Below are positions 1 through 8,777 of a stretch of DNA of 37,506 nt, one piece after another; positions within the stretch are counted from its first letter, which is position 1; every line of letters begins with the position of its first letter. Made by a program: the position numbers and the translations under genes. The stretch is from Campylobacteraceae bacterium (lineage in GTDB: Bacteria > Campylobacterota > Campylobacteria > Campylobacterales > Sulfurovaceae): NCBI GenBank assembly GCA_027076905.1, contig JALTGP010000044.1:1-37506 (forward strand). The letters run 5' to 3'. The notes beneath the pieces were generated by a model, which was not told the DNA's origin, made no database searches, and worked only from the letters and a program-made list of their open reading frames with translations.

Positions 1-3000
1 TGATGTGGTGTATTACTGTTGGTTCTCTCTATATTAAAAACCCCTTTAAGTGGTACAACTCCATCTCCAAATTTAATAGCATAATCCTCAACCTCTCCAT
101 CTGTTGCATTTTGAGTTGAGTCTAGGTTTTTAGTTGATGAGTATCTAAAACGTATATAGCTGGTCTCATTTAGTTTTGTAATTGTATTAGGAGTAGTAAA
201 CTGAATATTATGTTCCCCAGCTGTCAAACTTTTTTGGTCAAATATTTTCTCTCCAGCATCTTTAAAATCACCATCTATATTATAATCTATCCATGCATTT
301 AGATATCCATCTTTTGAGACTTTAATGGTTAGGTTTTGCTCTGTATCTAATTTAAAATAACTACCATTGATATCTGTTCCATCGGCTAGAGTAACGCCAT
401 CTTCATCATCAATCCCATTGATATCATCACCATCAGCTCCTACGCTAAAGTAAGGGTTGATATCATGGTCAACCTCATCACCCATAAAAATACCACCTCT
501 AATATCATGAAGTGCCTCTCCATAAGTACTTGGAGCATCACCATAATCAGTAAAGACTAAAGAGGCATTTAAACAGTTTGCACCATCATTAAAGGTTGCA
601 GGTTGCGAATTAGATAAGAACTGTTTGTCTCCTGTATCTAAGTTAAACTCAAAAAATCCATTTCCATCACTGTCATTGGCAAAAAAGCGTCCATTTTTAT
701 CAGAAAAGGTGGAGTCAAACTCATACCCCGTATGGTCAATACCTTTTTGTGTAACTATACCTGTGGTAACTTCAATAGTCGTTAGTTTCCCTTGTCTATC
801 TATTCCATATAGGTATCTACCATCATGAGAGAACGAGAAATCTTGAATGGCTACTTTTTGAGTAAGTGTAATAGGCGTAACTGTTTTATTGGCATCATTA
901 AGATTGATTTTATATAGCTCTTCTAATTTGGTTCTTCGACCAGAAACATAGTAAAAACCTCCATAAATAGTACCAGCATATAGCTGTTTGTTCTCAAATC
1001 TATCAGGTAGTCCTGTAATAACCCCTAAACTGGTAACATTGCCTGTTTTACTCAATTTAAGAAGTTCCCTATGATAGAGTCCATAGATATATTTATCATC
1101 AGGATTAAAGGCTGTGGCGTTGTATGTCTCATCTGCTCCATCTTGGTTGATAACTTGAAATCCAAAAGGGTTTTGGGTGGTGTCTATCTTATGTAACCAC
1201 ATTTTTCCTGTATCCCCTGTCTCTCTGTTGGTACTACTAGAGATATACATCTCATTATCATTACACTCAAAAGGGTCATCATTATGCTCATCATCATTGA
1301 TAATGGTAAACTCTACGCTACTATTGTCTTCTGATATGGTAGCATGGTGAGGATTGAGTAGTTCTATAGAAAATGTCTCATTATCTTCTACTTTAGTATC
1401 TCCATTCATCTTTACAAATAGGGTTTTTTCACTCTCCCCTTTATTAAAAACAACTGTAGTTGTAGATATATTCTCATAATCATGGTCACTATTTTTTGCT
1501 GTGCCATCTACCGTTTGGTATTGGATAGAGACCCCATCTTCTGTGGCATTGGTATCTAGTTTAATAGTAAAAACTAGATTTTTTGTGCCACTGTTACCCT
1601 CTGTACCATCTGTTACCAAAGCTTCAATAGAGAACTCTGATAAGTTCCCATCATCATTTATTATCTCTCCTGTTGGGGATTGTGTTCCAGATATAGTTAA
1701 GTTATGCTCATTGTCTATCTTTAGATAAAAATTCTCATCATCTTCGATATTGGTGTCCCCGTTTATCTTTACAGAAATACTGATTTGAGTCTCTCCTTCA
1801 GGGATAAAATAGGTTGTTCTGTTAATCTCATCATAGTCACTGTCTGAAATTTCAGCTCTATTGTCTTGTGTATAGTACTCAAATGAAGAGCCAACCATTG
1901 CAGGGGCATCAAGCGTCATACTAAAATTTATATCTTTTTGACCACTATCTCCCTCCCCTGTAGAGTAGCTATCCATATCAAAAGTAAGATTTGGGTAAGC
2001 ACCATCATCATTTAAAATATTCCCTTTGGCTGTATGACCATTAATAGTAATATTTTTTTCATTGCTAAATTTAAGATAAAAGGTCTCATCTTCCTCTATA
2101 TGTGTATCACCAATAATGGTAACAGGGATATTAATATCTCTAGTTCCTACAGGAATATCATAGGTTTTTATCTCTATTTTAGTGTAGTCATTATCTGAAA
2201 CTTCTGCTTCATCATCTTGGGTATGGTAGTCAAAGGAGCTACCTTCTAGTGCATCAGCATCCAGTGTGAAGTGAAAATTTAATATTTTACTACTGCTATT
2301 TCCCTCGATAATAGAGACATCACCTGTAGAGAAATCAACACTAGGGTATGAGCCATCATCATTTATGATTTCCGATTCACTCTCTCCATCATTGATAATA
2401 TTGTCTCCTGAAATAACCATTTTAAGTAGCTCATCAGACTCAATAATATCATCTCCAATAATTGGAACATAGACAATTTTTTCTCTATCTCCATGAGTAA
2501 ATGTCACACTACCTAATGTTTTTATATAGTCAGAATTAGCAAGGGTTGCACTGGGGTCAGAGCCATCTTCTGTTGTATAATTTATGGTTAAATCGGCTAT
2601 ATTTGGATAATCTTTGGCAAGAAAAATTTTAAAAGCCATTTTATTGCTATCTCCACTGTTTCCCTCGTCAACATTTACACTGCTTATATCTACTTTTACT
2701 CTGTCATCATCAGTAATTGTAGCTTTGGCTTCACTATTGGTATTGGTAACAGTTCCTTGACTAATTGAGGTGATTTTAACTTTGAAGTTTTCTGTGTTGG
2801 TAGGCTCTGGTAGAGTATCTCCTATAATTGTTACAGGAATAAACCCATCTGTATCACCCTCTGCAATGGTGATTGAACCAGTTGTCGCGATATAATCATC
2901 ACCTGCAACAGCACTGCTGTCTTGTGTTGTATAGCCAATGGTAACCCCACCAGTAGGAGCAGGTTGATTTAATCTGGCTGTAAAGTTTAAGACCCAATTG

Positions 3001-3491
3001 CTATTTTTTTCTGTTTCAGACCTACTATGTAGAGTAAGTTTCAATGGAGCAGGATTATTATCAAGAATTTCTCCATATCCTCTACTATCAGTAATAACAT
3101 AACCCACTGTTGAGTTTGAAATATTCATATAAAGATACTCATCATCTTCGTAAGTTGCAGGAGTATTGGTAATATCTACAGTTACTGTTTTAGTAGTTTC
3201 TGGAAGATGAAGAGGAAACATACAAGCACCATAAAAAGTTTCAGAACCACTCTTGCTAATATAATCTTCTCCTGCTGTGGCTGAACCATCTGATGTTGTA
3301 TAGTTTACTGTCACTTCATCACACCAATCAGGAGCTTCGCTTAACTCTATGGTAAAACTCATAGTCTCGCTGTCTTCATGAACAGCTGGTGCATTATTAA
3401 TTTTAATGCCTATATCATCTCCATCGGCAAATAGTAAGCTTGTAAAAAATATCGTCCCTAAAAGTACTGTTTTTTTAAAAATTGAATTCAT
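1..3491 (-). CDS. Large secreted Calx-beta repeat protein with DUF6923-like and GEVED domains (partial)
   Basis: This long minus-strand frame has no stop from its ATG at 3491 to the window edge, so it is 3'-truncated here (about 1163 codons seen) and missing from the ORF track. The start has a good ribosome site (AAAGG) and a signal peptide (MNSIFKKTVLLGTIFFTSLLFA). Six Calx-beta-like repeats follow, at roughly residues 26-140, 147-262, 264-378, 380-493, 495-612 and 615-730. Most show the family pattern of an EGNSG-type loop, a YxTxDG/D-A-SDxDY strand, an IxGDTxxExxExF strand and a closing INDDG. Residues about 745-965 resemble the propeller-like DUF6923, and about 978-1130 a GEVED domain (DYGDAPSTYG, then WIDYNIDGDF and GEVEDY). 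Calx-beta domains bind Ca2+ and are common in bacterial surface adhesins, so an exported adhesin-like or matrix role is inferred. The C-terminal sorting region lies outside the window. Confidence 0.85.
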   Translation of the reverse strand, partial: MNSIFKKTVLLGTIFFTSLLFADGDDIGIKINNAPAVHEDSETMSFTIELSEAPDWCDEVTVNYTTSDGSATAGEDYISKSGSETFYGACMFPLHLPETTKTVTVDITNTPATYEDDEYLYMNISNSTVGYVITDSRGYGEILDNNPAPLKLTLHSRSETEKNSNWVLNFTARLNQPAPTGGVTIGYTTQDSSAVAGDDYIATTGSITIAEGDTDGFIPVTIIGDTLPEPTNTENFKVKITSISQGTVTNTNSEAKATITDDDRVKVDISSVNVDEGNSGDSNKMAFKIFLAKDYPNIADLTINYTTEDGSDPSATLANSDYIKTLGSVTFTHGDREKIVYVPIIGDDIIESDELLKMVISGDNIINDGESESEIINDDGSYPSVDFSTGDVSIIEGNSSSKILNFHFTLDADALEGSSFDYHTQDDEAEVSDNDYTKIEIKTYDIPVGTRDINIPVTIIGDTHIEEDETFYLKFSNEKNITINGHTAKGNILNDDGAYPNLTFDMDSYSTGEGDSGQKDINFSMTLDAPAMVGSSFEYYTQDNRAEISDSDYDEINRTTYFIPEGETQISISVKINGDTNIEDDENFYLKIDNEHNLTISGTQSPTGEIINDDGNLSEFSIEALVTDGTEGNSGTKNLVFTIKLDTNATEDGVSIQYQTVDGTAKNSDHDYENISTTTVVFNKGESEKTLFVKMNGDTKVEDNETFSIELLNPHHATISEDNSSVEFTIINDDEHNDDPFECNDNEMYISSSTNRETGDTGKMWLHKIDTTQNPFGFQVINQDGADETYNATAFNPDDKYIYGLYHRELLKLSKTGNVTSLGVITGLPDRFENKQLYAGTIYGGFYYVSGRRTKLEELYKINLNDANKTVTPITLTQKVAIQDFSFSHDGRYLYGIDRQGKLTTIEVTTGIVTQKGIDHTGYEFDSTFSDKNGRFFANDSDGNGFFEFNLDTGDKQFLSNSQPATFNDGANCLNASLVFTDYGDAPSTYGEALHDIRGGIFMGDEVDHDINPYFSVGADGDDINGIDDEDGVTLADGTDINGSYFKLDTEQNLTIKVSKDGYLNAWIDYNIDGDFKDAGEKIFDQKSLTAGEHNIQFTTPNTITKLNETSYIRFRYSSTKNLDSTQNATDGEVEDYAIKFGDGVVPLKGVFNIERTNSNTPH

Positions 3492-3647
3492 ATTCAACCT
3501 TTCTTAGTTAAAATTATTAATTTATTTATTGTATCATCATTTTATATAAATAAAGATAAAGTAAAATATTATACTTAATATTAAAAAATAAGCATAAATT
3601 AAAACAATTAAGGTTAAAATTTGTTAAATATTAACTAAAGGACAGTG
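3492..3647. promoter_or_regulatory. Divergent intergenic promoter region
   Basis: This AT-rich spacer separates two divergent genes for exported proteins and must carry promoters for both. TATTAT-like stretches (for example near 3567) could be -10 boxes for the rightward gene. Ribosome sites are clear on both sides: AAAGG for the leftward gene and AAAGGA at about 3637-3642 for the rightward gene. No operator palindrome is evident. Confidence 0.4.
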
Positions 3648-4775
3648 ATGTTTTTTCTAAAACATAGTGTATTTTTACTTGGTTTACTTATTATTTTAAT
3701 GACAGAAGCTAATGCTAAAAGCTATAACAGTTGGCATCTTCTTTATCAAGATACTTATGGTGTTATCAAAAAAATAAAAGACCCAAAAAAGGACAAGACA
3801 GTTATTGAATTTAAGAGTAAAACAAGTCGAGATACCTATATTAATGGTGCGAAAACAGGAAAAAAAGCTTGGAATAATAGAAAAGATAAAACTATAAGAT
3901 GGGATTTTAATTTTAATAAAAATTTTGTAATTATGGTGAGTCTAAAGACCAAAGATGGTTATCGTGACCTTATCTATACTTCGGGTGAAGATAATGGTAA
4001 TCTATATTTTGGTCTAGGAAAGTATCTCGTAAAAGGTACTTGGCAAACAATAAGAAGAGATTTAAAAGCTGATTTACACAAATATGAGCCTGATAATGAG
4101 ATAGTCTCGGTTAATGCTTTTTTAATTAGAGGAAGTGGTCGAATTTCTAAAATTGAGATGTTGAGTCCAAAAAAGAAGAAAAAGAGTTTTTCTATAAATG
4201 AGAATATGAACAAAAATAACTTTACAGATAAAAAAGTTGAAAATATTGTTAAAAATGTGGAAGAGAAGATTAAAAATATTATTAGAAAAGAGCAAAAGAG
4301 TAAAGATAAAAACAATTATGTTAGAGAAAATAAAGAACAGGAGTTATCAACTTTATCGTCAAAGGATAGTAACAGTTTAGCTCCAAAAATTATATTAGAG
4401 GAGGGAAGTCTTGTTTATCATAAATTAGGAGAACCTTTTTTTGACCCAGGTGCAACAGCTATTGATTTTGAAGGGGTGGCTATTGATGTAGATGTCATTG
4501 GAGAGGTGGATATCAATAAAGTAAACCGATATGTGTTGAGCTATATTGCTACGGATGAAAATGGGTATACCACCACCAAAGCCAGAGTGGTAATGGTACA
4601 TAAAGCAGGAGAATCAGTTAAGCAAAAAAAAGAGATAAAAAAAGATAAACTTCCTTTAAAAAGCATAGAGAAAAAGCAGATGGAAAATTATGAAGAGCTG
4701 ATGCCCCTCTCCCCATTGGATGATACTGAAAATATGGGGATGGGAATGGATGAAGAGTTAATGTATTATGATTAA
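3648..4775 (+). CDS. Secreted protein with lectin-like N-terminal domain and C-terminal DUF5011 Ig-like domain
   Basis: The ORF track begins at GTG 3645, but ATG 3648 lies 5 nt after the AAAGGA ribosome site and is the better start, giving 375 aa. Residues 1-24 form a signal peptide ending in EANA. Residues about 25-175 form a beta-rich module with a conserved-looking pattern (IRWDFNFNK, then DLIYTSG, YFGLGKYLVKGTW, FLIRGSGRI). It resembles the carbohydrate-binding-like sandwich seen in many secreted proteobacterial proteins; this is recognised by pattern only. A Lys/Asn-rich charged linker (about 176-245) leads to a DUF5011/HYR-type Ig fold at about 248-322 (GEPFFDPGATAIDFEG, YIATDENG), then an acidic Met-rich tail. 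It diverges from the Calx-beta gene, so both may belong to the cell-surface or extracellular matrix. The exact function is unknown. Confidence 0.75.
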   Translation: MFFLKHSVFLLGLLIILMTEANAKSYNSWHLLYQDTYGVIKKIKDPKKDKTVIEFKSKTSRDTYINGAKTGKKAWNNRKDKTIRWDFNFNKNFVIMVSLKTKDGYRDLIYTSGEDNGNLYFGLGKYLVKGTWQTIRRDLKADLHKYEPDNEIVSVNAFLIRGSGRISKIEMLSPKKKKKSFSINENMNKNNFTDKKVENIVKNVEEKIKNIIRKEQKSKDKNNYVRENKEQELSTLSSKDSNSLAPKIILEEGSLVYHKLGEPFFDPGATAIDFEGVAIDVDVIGEVDINKVNRYVLSYIATDENGYTTTKARVVMVHKAGESVKQKKEIKKDKLPLKSIEKKQMENYEELMPLSPLDDTENMGMGMDEELMYYD

Positions 4776-4778
4776 CTT

Positions 4779-5525
4779 TTACTTTTGTGTAATCTTAAAT
4801 GCTTCACCCACGGCTTTTATAAAACTGCTTCTCACAGCTCCCTCTTCAAGTGCTGAGTAGGCCGCTGCTGTAGTGCCACCTGGACTCATAACTGAATCCT
4901 TTATTAAAGCAGGATGATTAGATGCTAGGAGTGGTGCAAAGCCTTTAAAGAGAGAGGTGGTAATCCCTATGGCATCTTGACGTTTTAACCCCTCTTTGAC
5001 CAAACCATCCATCATTGCTTCTGCTACTAGCGTCAATAGGGCAGGACCTGAACCTGCAATTGCAGTTGCAATATCTATCTCTTTTTGACTATCCACCCAA
5101 AAGGTATCACCAATTTGAGAAAATATCGCAATTGCATCCTCTCTTTTAGAAGGGTCACCTGTTATAACACTGGTCGAAGCACCAAATTTGGCAGCAACAT
5201 TTGGCATGACTCGAATGTAGTTATCAGCTTGAATATTTGAGCGTAATTGCTCTATGGTTGACCCTGCTAATACAGAGTAGAGGCTATCTGCTTTGCCTGT
5301 TAGAAGCTCTCCCACAGATGCCAAGGCATAAGGTTTTACTGCCAATAAAATATTTTTTTGACTGATGTCAAAACTTTTTAAAGGGTGTATCTCTGCACTG
5401 TATCTCTCTTTTATTGCTTCTAGTTTTGAGATGTCTCTTGCTACAAACTCTAGCTCATAGTTATCTTTTAACCCCTCTGCCATTGCGATTGCCATTGCTC
5501 CTGGTCCAACGATAGTTAATCTCAT
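4779..5525 (-). CDS. proC: Pyrroline-5-carboxylate reductase
   Basis: Catalyses the NAD(P)H-dependent last step of proline synthesis in the cytoplasm, reducing 1-pyrroline-5-carboxylate to L-proline. The 248-aa protein is slightly short but complete for the family. It begins with a Rossmann loop (VGPGAMAIAMAEGL) and has the family signature near the end: AGSGPALLTLVAEAMMDG followed by SPGGTTAAAYSALEEGAVR. The start is supported by AGAGGT upstream, and a TATAAT box lies at about 5546-5551 on the minus strand. It ends 3 nt from the stop of the convergent DUF5011 gene and diverges from bamD across 86 bp. From memory, Campylobacter has fliW between proC and the bamD-lon pair; no such gene is present here. 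Confidence 0.95.
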   Translation of the reverse strand: MRLTIVGPGAMAIAMAEGLKDNYELEFVARDISKLEAIKERYSAEIHPLKSFDISQKNILLAVKPYALASVGELLTGKADSLYSVLAGSTIEQLRSNIQADNYIRVMPNVAAKFGASTSVITGDPSKREDAIAIFSQIGDTFWVDSQKEIDIATAIAGSGPALLTLVAEAMMDGLVKEGLKRQDAIGITTSLFKGFAPLLASNHPALIKDSVMSPGGTTAAAYSALEEGAVRSSFIKAVGEAFKITQK

Positions 5526-5545
5526 TTTTACCTCTTTTTAGGTGG

Positions 5546-5551
5546 ATTATA
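5546..5551 (-). promoter_or_regulatory. Candidate -10 box for proC
   Basis: The minus strand reads TATAAT about 20 nt upstream of the proC start, a sensible position for a short leader. No clear -35 is seen, which is normal for sigma-70 promoters in this phylum. Confidence 0.45.
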
Positions 5552-5611
5552 GCAAAATATAATAGATTTTGAGGTATTATATTTTCTTAAATTAATATCG
5601 TAAGGTTATAA

Positions 5612-6274
5612 ATGTTTAAAAATTATAAAAAGAGTTTTCTATTGAGTTTTCTGCTCTCATTGGTATTTTTATTTTTTGCTGGTTGTTCAGGTAAAGATGC
5701 TGTAAAAGAGTATGATAAACCCGCTCTATATTGGTATAAAAATATTATTAAAAGTGTCTCATCTTCAAGTTTTGATAAGGCAGATAACTTCTATATCTCA
5801 TTGCGTAGTGAACATATGCGTTCACCACTTCTTTCCACAGCAACTATGATATTGGCACAAGCACATATGGAGGATAAATCCTATTTGATGTCAGACTACT
5901 ATCTTGATGAGTATCTTAAAAAATACGCCTCCTCAGGAAAGATAGAACAGGCACGATTTTTAAAAATCAAGGCAGCTTTTTTGGGGGTAAAGAATATTAA
6001 CCGAGACCAAAAATTGATGATAGATACCCTACGTGCGGTGGATGATTTTGTTATTGCTTATCCAAAATCTCACTATAGACCCATTGTGGATACGCTAAAA
6101 GTACGTCTACATATGGCACAATACCTTTTAAATGAGAGCGTTGCACGACTCTACAACCGTATTGATAAAGATGAGGCAGCCAAGATATATCGTGCAAAAA
6201 ATGAGCGTTCGGTATTAAATTCTAGCGATATCGAAGCTCCAAAAGAGGGCTTTTTTGCCAAAATATTTAACTAA
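5612..6274 (+). CDS. bamD: Outer-membrane assembly lipoprotein BamD (ComL family)
   Basis: BamD is the essential lipoprotein partner of BamA in the complex that folds and inserts outer-membrane beta-barrel proteins; it acts at the periplasmic face of the outer membrane. The 220-aa protein has a lipoprotein signal with lipobox FFAGC (Cys about residue 25) after a hydrophobic stretch. It continues with TPR-like helical repeats: the YWYKNIIKSV and FDKADNFY helices, AQAHMEDKSYLMSDYYLDEYLKK, then FVIAYPKSHYRP, which is typical of BamD. Its stop lies 14 nt before lon, so the two are probably cotranscribed, as in other Campylobacterota. The length fits epsilon BamD. Confidence 0.88.
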   Translation: MFKNYKKSFLLSFLLSLVFLFFAGCSGKDAVKEYDKPALYWYKNIIKSVSSSSFDKADNFYISLRSEHMRSPLLSTATMILAQAHMEDKSYLMSDYYLDEYLKKYASSGKIEQARFLKIKAAFLGVKNINRDQKLMIDTLRAVDDFVIAYPKSHYRPIVDTLKVRLHMAQYLLNESVARLYNRIDKDEAAKIYRAKNERSVLNSSDIEAPKEGFFAKIFN

Positions 6275-6288
6275 AGGATTTACTTTTA

Positions 6289-8703
6289 ATGCAACTTTCT
6301 AACTATGAACCATTTCCCACACAACTCCCTTTAATTATAGAGGATGATATTTTTTTGTATCCTTTTATGATTAGCCCAATTTTTTTAAAAGAGCAAAAAG
6401 ATATTGATGCGGCAACGTTTGCAATGGAAAAGAATTCCCTACTTTTCTTAACCACTACCAAAGAGGGCTTTGAGGGTTCAAGAGATTTGGATAGTCTCAA
6501 TAGGGTTGGTGTGATTGGTTCCATAATGCGTAAGGTACATATTCCAGATGGTCGTGTTAAGATTCTTTTTCAAGGGTTGGCAAAAGGTGAAATTGCAATG
6601 CCAATAGAGGAGTTGGAGTTGGAAACGCTTAGTTTTCAAAGTTCACTGATTAATCTGGTTGAAAATCAAAAGTACTCCAATCTAAAAGTGGAGGCGTTAA
6701 TCGGAATTTTAAATGAAAAACTTCAACTGTTATCAAAAATTTATGGAAATATTCCTTCCGATTTACTCAAGACCATTTCAGAGACTGATGAGCCTTATCG
6801 TATTGCTGATTTGGTATCCTCTATTTTAAAAATTACCAAAACCGAAGCGTATGAAATTTACAAGATTGAAGATGTGGAAGAGCGACTGATGAAGCTTATT
6901 GATATTATTATAGGAGAGATGGAGTCTGCTAGAGTTGAAAAAGAGATACGTTCAAAAGTACATAATAAAATTGAGCAAACTAATAAAGAGTATTTTTTAA
7001 AAGAGCAGATAAAAGAGATTAACAAAGAGTTGGGGGTGGATGCTCAAAGAGATGAGGAGATAGAGGAGTTTCGAAAAAAGCTTGATGCCATTAAAGAGCA
7101 TATCTCCCCAGAGATAGAAAAAGAGATATCTAAACAGCTTGATAGATTTTCAAGAATGCACCCTGATAGTGCCGATTCTAGTCAGATACATACCTATTTG
7201 GAGTGGGTTTTCGAGCTTCCATTTGGTGTGCATAGTCAAAAGAGTCTAAGTGTGGCAGATGTACAGTTTGAGCTAGATAATGACCACTACTCTTTGGTTA
7301 AACCAAAAGAGCGTATTGTAGAGTTTTTTTCGGTCAGAGAACTAGCTGAGAGAAGAGAGATGACCTTGGACTCTAATGCAGGGGTTATCCTCTGTTTTTT
7401 TGGCCCTCCAGGGGTAGGTAAAACATCATTGGCAAACTCCATTGCCAAAGCACTTGGCAGACCTCTTATACGTATGGCACTGGGAGGACTAGAAGATGTT
7501 AATGAGCTACGAGGACATCGAAGAACCTATGTAGGAGCGATGCCTGGTCGAATCGTACAGGGGCTTATAGATGCCAAGAGTATGGATCCTGTGATTGTAC
7601 TTGATGAAATTGACAAAGTAGGACGAAGCCAAAGAGGAGACCCCACTTCTGTTTTATTGGAGATACTTGACCCTGAACAAAATAGTGAATATAGAGACTA
7701 TTATCTAAACTTCAATATTGACCTCTCCAAAGCAATTTTTATCGCCACGGCAAATGATATTGGAGCAATTCCCGCACCTCTTCGTGACAGAATGGAGTTT
7801 ATAACCGTATCCTCTTATACGCCTGATGAGAAGTATGAGATAGCCAAGCAGTACCTCATCCCTCAAGAGCTAAAAAAACACGCTCTTTTAGATGGAGAGT
7901 TTGGGATAACACCAAAGGCACTAAAGATTCTTATTGATGAGTACACGCGAGAACCAGGGGTACGTGGTCTTCGTCGTAAGATATCAGAACTGATGCGAAA
8001 ATCTGCAACACTGCTTCTCAGAGATGAGACAATTAAAAATATTAAAATAAAAGTAAAAGATTTAGCAAAATTTGCCGATAAAAAAGTGTTTGAAGTATCT
8101 GCCATTGATAAAGTACCATTAATTGGTGTGGTGAATGGATTGGCATGGACTTCTGTTGGGGGTGATGTACTCAAAATTGAGGCGATTAAAATCAAAGGAA
8201 AAGGGCTGGTTAAACTCACAGGTAGTCTAGGAGATGTGATGAAAGAGTCTGCGTATATCGCTTTTTCTGTGGTCAAAATTTTAATTGATAATAAGAAGTT
8301 AAAAGTCAAAAAAATAGATAAAGAGAACGATAAAAATAATAATATAGAGATTTATAATCAGTATGATTTACATATCCATGTTCCAGAGGGAGCAACCCCA
8401 AAAGATGGACCAAGTGCAGGAATCACTATGGCAACGGCTATCGCCTCTATTTTATCAGAGAAAAAGATAGATAACCAAGTGGCGATGACAGGAGAGCTAA
8501 CCCTTACAGGCAAAGTTCTACCCATAGGAGGACTCAAAGAGAAGTTAATCGCAGCTTATAAAGCAGGAGTGACCAAAGCACTTATTCCTGATAAAAACTA
8601 TGAGCGTGATTTGGATGAGATACCAAATGAGGTTAAAGATGCGATTAAAATTATCCCTGTCTCTACGGTAGAAGAGGTACTCTTTGAGGTTTTGATTGAT
8701 TAG
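6289..8703 (+). CDS. lon: ATP-dependent Lon protease
   Basis: Cytoplasmic ATP-dependent serine protease that degrades misfolded and regulatory proteins. At 804 aa it is full length for LonA. The N-terminal substrate-binding LAN domain (about 10-200) is followed by a coiled helical region (IEQTNKEYFLKEQIKEINKELG). The AAA+ module has Walker A GPPGVGKT at about 371 and Walker B VIVLDEID. The C-terminal protease domain has the catalytic Ser709 in KDGPSAG and the catalytic Lys752 in GGLKEK, 43 residues apart as in E. coli Lon. The start is supported by AAAGGA at 6273-6278. It follows bamD closely, and no heat-shock promoter element is evident in the 14-nt gap, so it is likely read from the bamD promoter. 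Confidence 0.97.
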   Translation: MQLSNYEPFPTQLPLIIEDDIFLYPFMISPIFLKEQKDIDAATFAMEKNSLLFLTTTKEGFEGSRDLDSLNRVGVIGSIMRKVHIPDGRVKILFQGLAKGEIAMPIEELELETLSFQSSLINLVENQKYSNLKVEALIGILNEKLQLLSKIYGNIPSDLLKTISETDEPYRIADLVSSILKITKTEAYEIYKIEDVEERLMKLIDIIIGEMESARVEKEIRSKVHNKIEQTNKEYFLKEQIKEINKELGVDAQRDEEIEEFRKKLDAIKEHISPEIEKEISKQLDRFSRMHPDSADSSQIHTYLEWVFELPFGVHSQKSLSVADVQFELDNDHYSLVKPKERIVEFFSVRELAERREMTLDSNAGVILCFFGPPGVGKTSLANSIAKALGRPLIRMALGGLEDVNELRGHRRTYVGAMPGRIVQGLIDAKSMDPVIVLDEIDKVGRSQRGDPTSVLLEILDPEQNSEYRDYYLNFNIDLSKAIFIATANDIGAIPAPLRDRMEFITVSSYTPDEKYEIAKQYLIPQELKKHALLDGEFGITPKALKILIDEYTREPGVRGLRRKISELMRKSATLLLRDETIKNIKIKVKDLAKFADKKVFEVSAIDKVPLIGVVNGLAWTSVGGDVLKIEAIKIKGKGLVKLTGSLGDVMKESAYIAFSVVKILIDNKKLKVKKIDKENDKNNNIEIYNQYDLHIHVPEGATPKDGPSAGITMATAIASILSEKKIDNQVAMTGELTLTGKVLPIGGLKEKLIAAYKAGVTKALIPDKNYERDLDEIPNEVKDAIKIIPVSTVEEVLFEVLID

Positions 8704-8748
8704 AGGGATGAATTGTTCTAGGAAGAAAAATTGAGTGCAAATTTTAGT

Positions 8749-8754
8749 TATAAT
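8749..8754 (+). promoter_or_regulatory. Candidate -10 box for the lytic transglycosylase gene
   Basis: TATAAT occurs in the 74-nt gap after lon, 23 nt before the TTG start, which would give a short leader. A TTGAGT at 8731 is too close to be a standard -35. The gene could also be read through from lon. Confidence 0.4.
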
Positions 8755-8777
8755 GGGGAAAAAAATAGGGAAAAATT

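Noticed and set aside
625-1728. Plus-strand ORFs at 625-828 and 1501-1728
   Set aside because: They are antisense to the continuous Calx-beta/GEVED frame and have no ribosome site or recognisable domain.
3974-4315. 113-aa minus-strand ORF, Phe/Leu/Ser-rich
   Set aside because: It is a shadow of the Lys/Asn-rich coding region of the DUF5011 protein; AAA-rich codons give Phe-rich antisense frames.
7863-8309. 148-aa minus-strand ORF inside lon
   Set aside because: Antisense to the well-supported Lon C-terminal region, with no ribosome site or family pattern.
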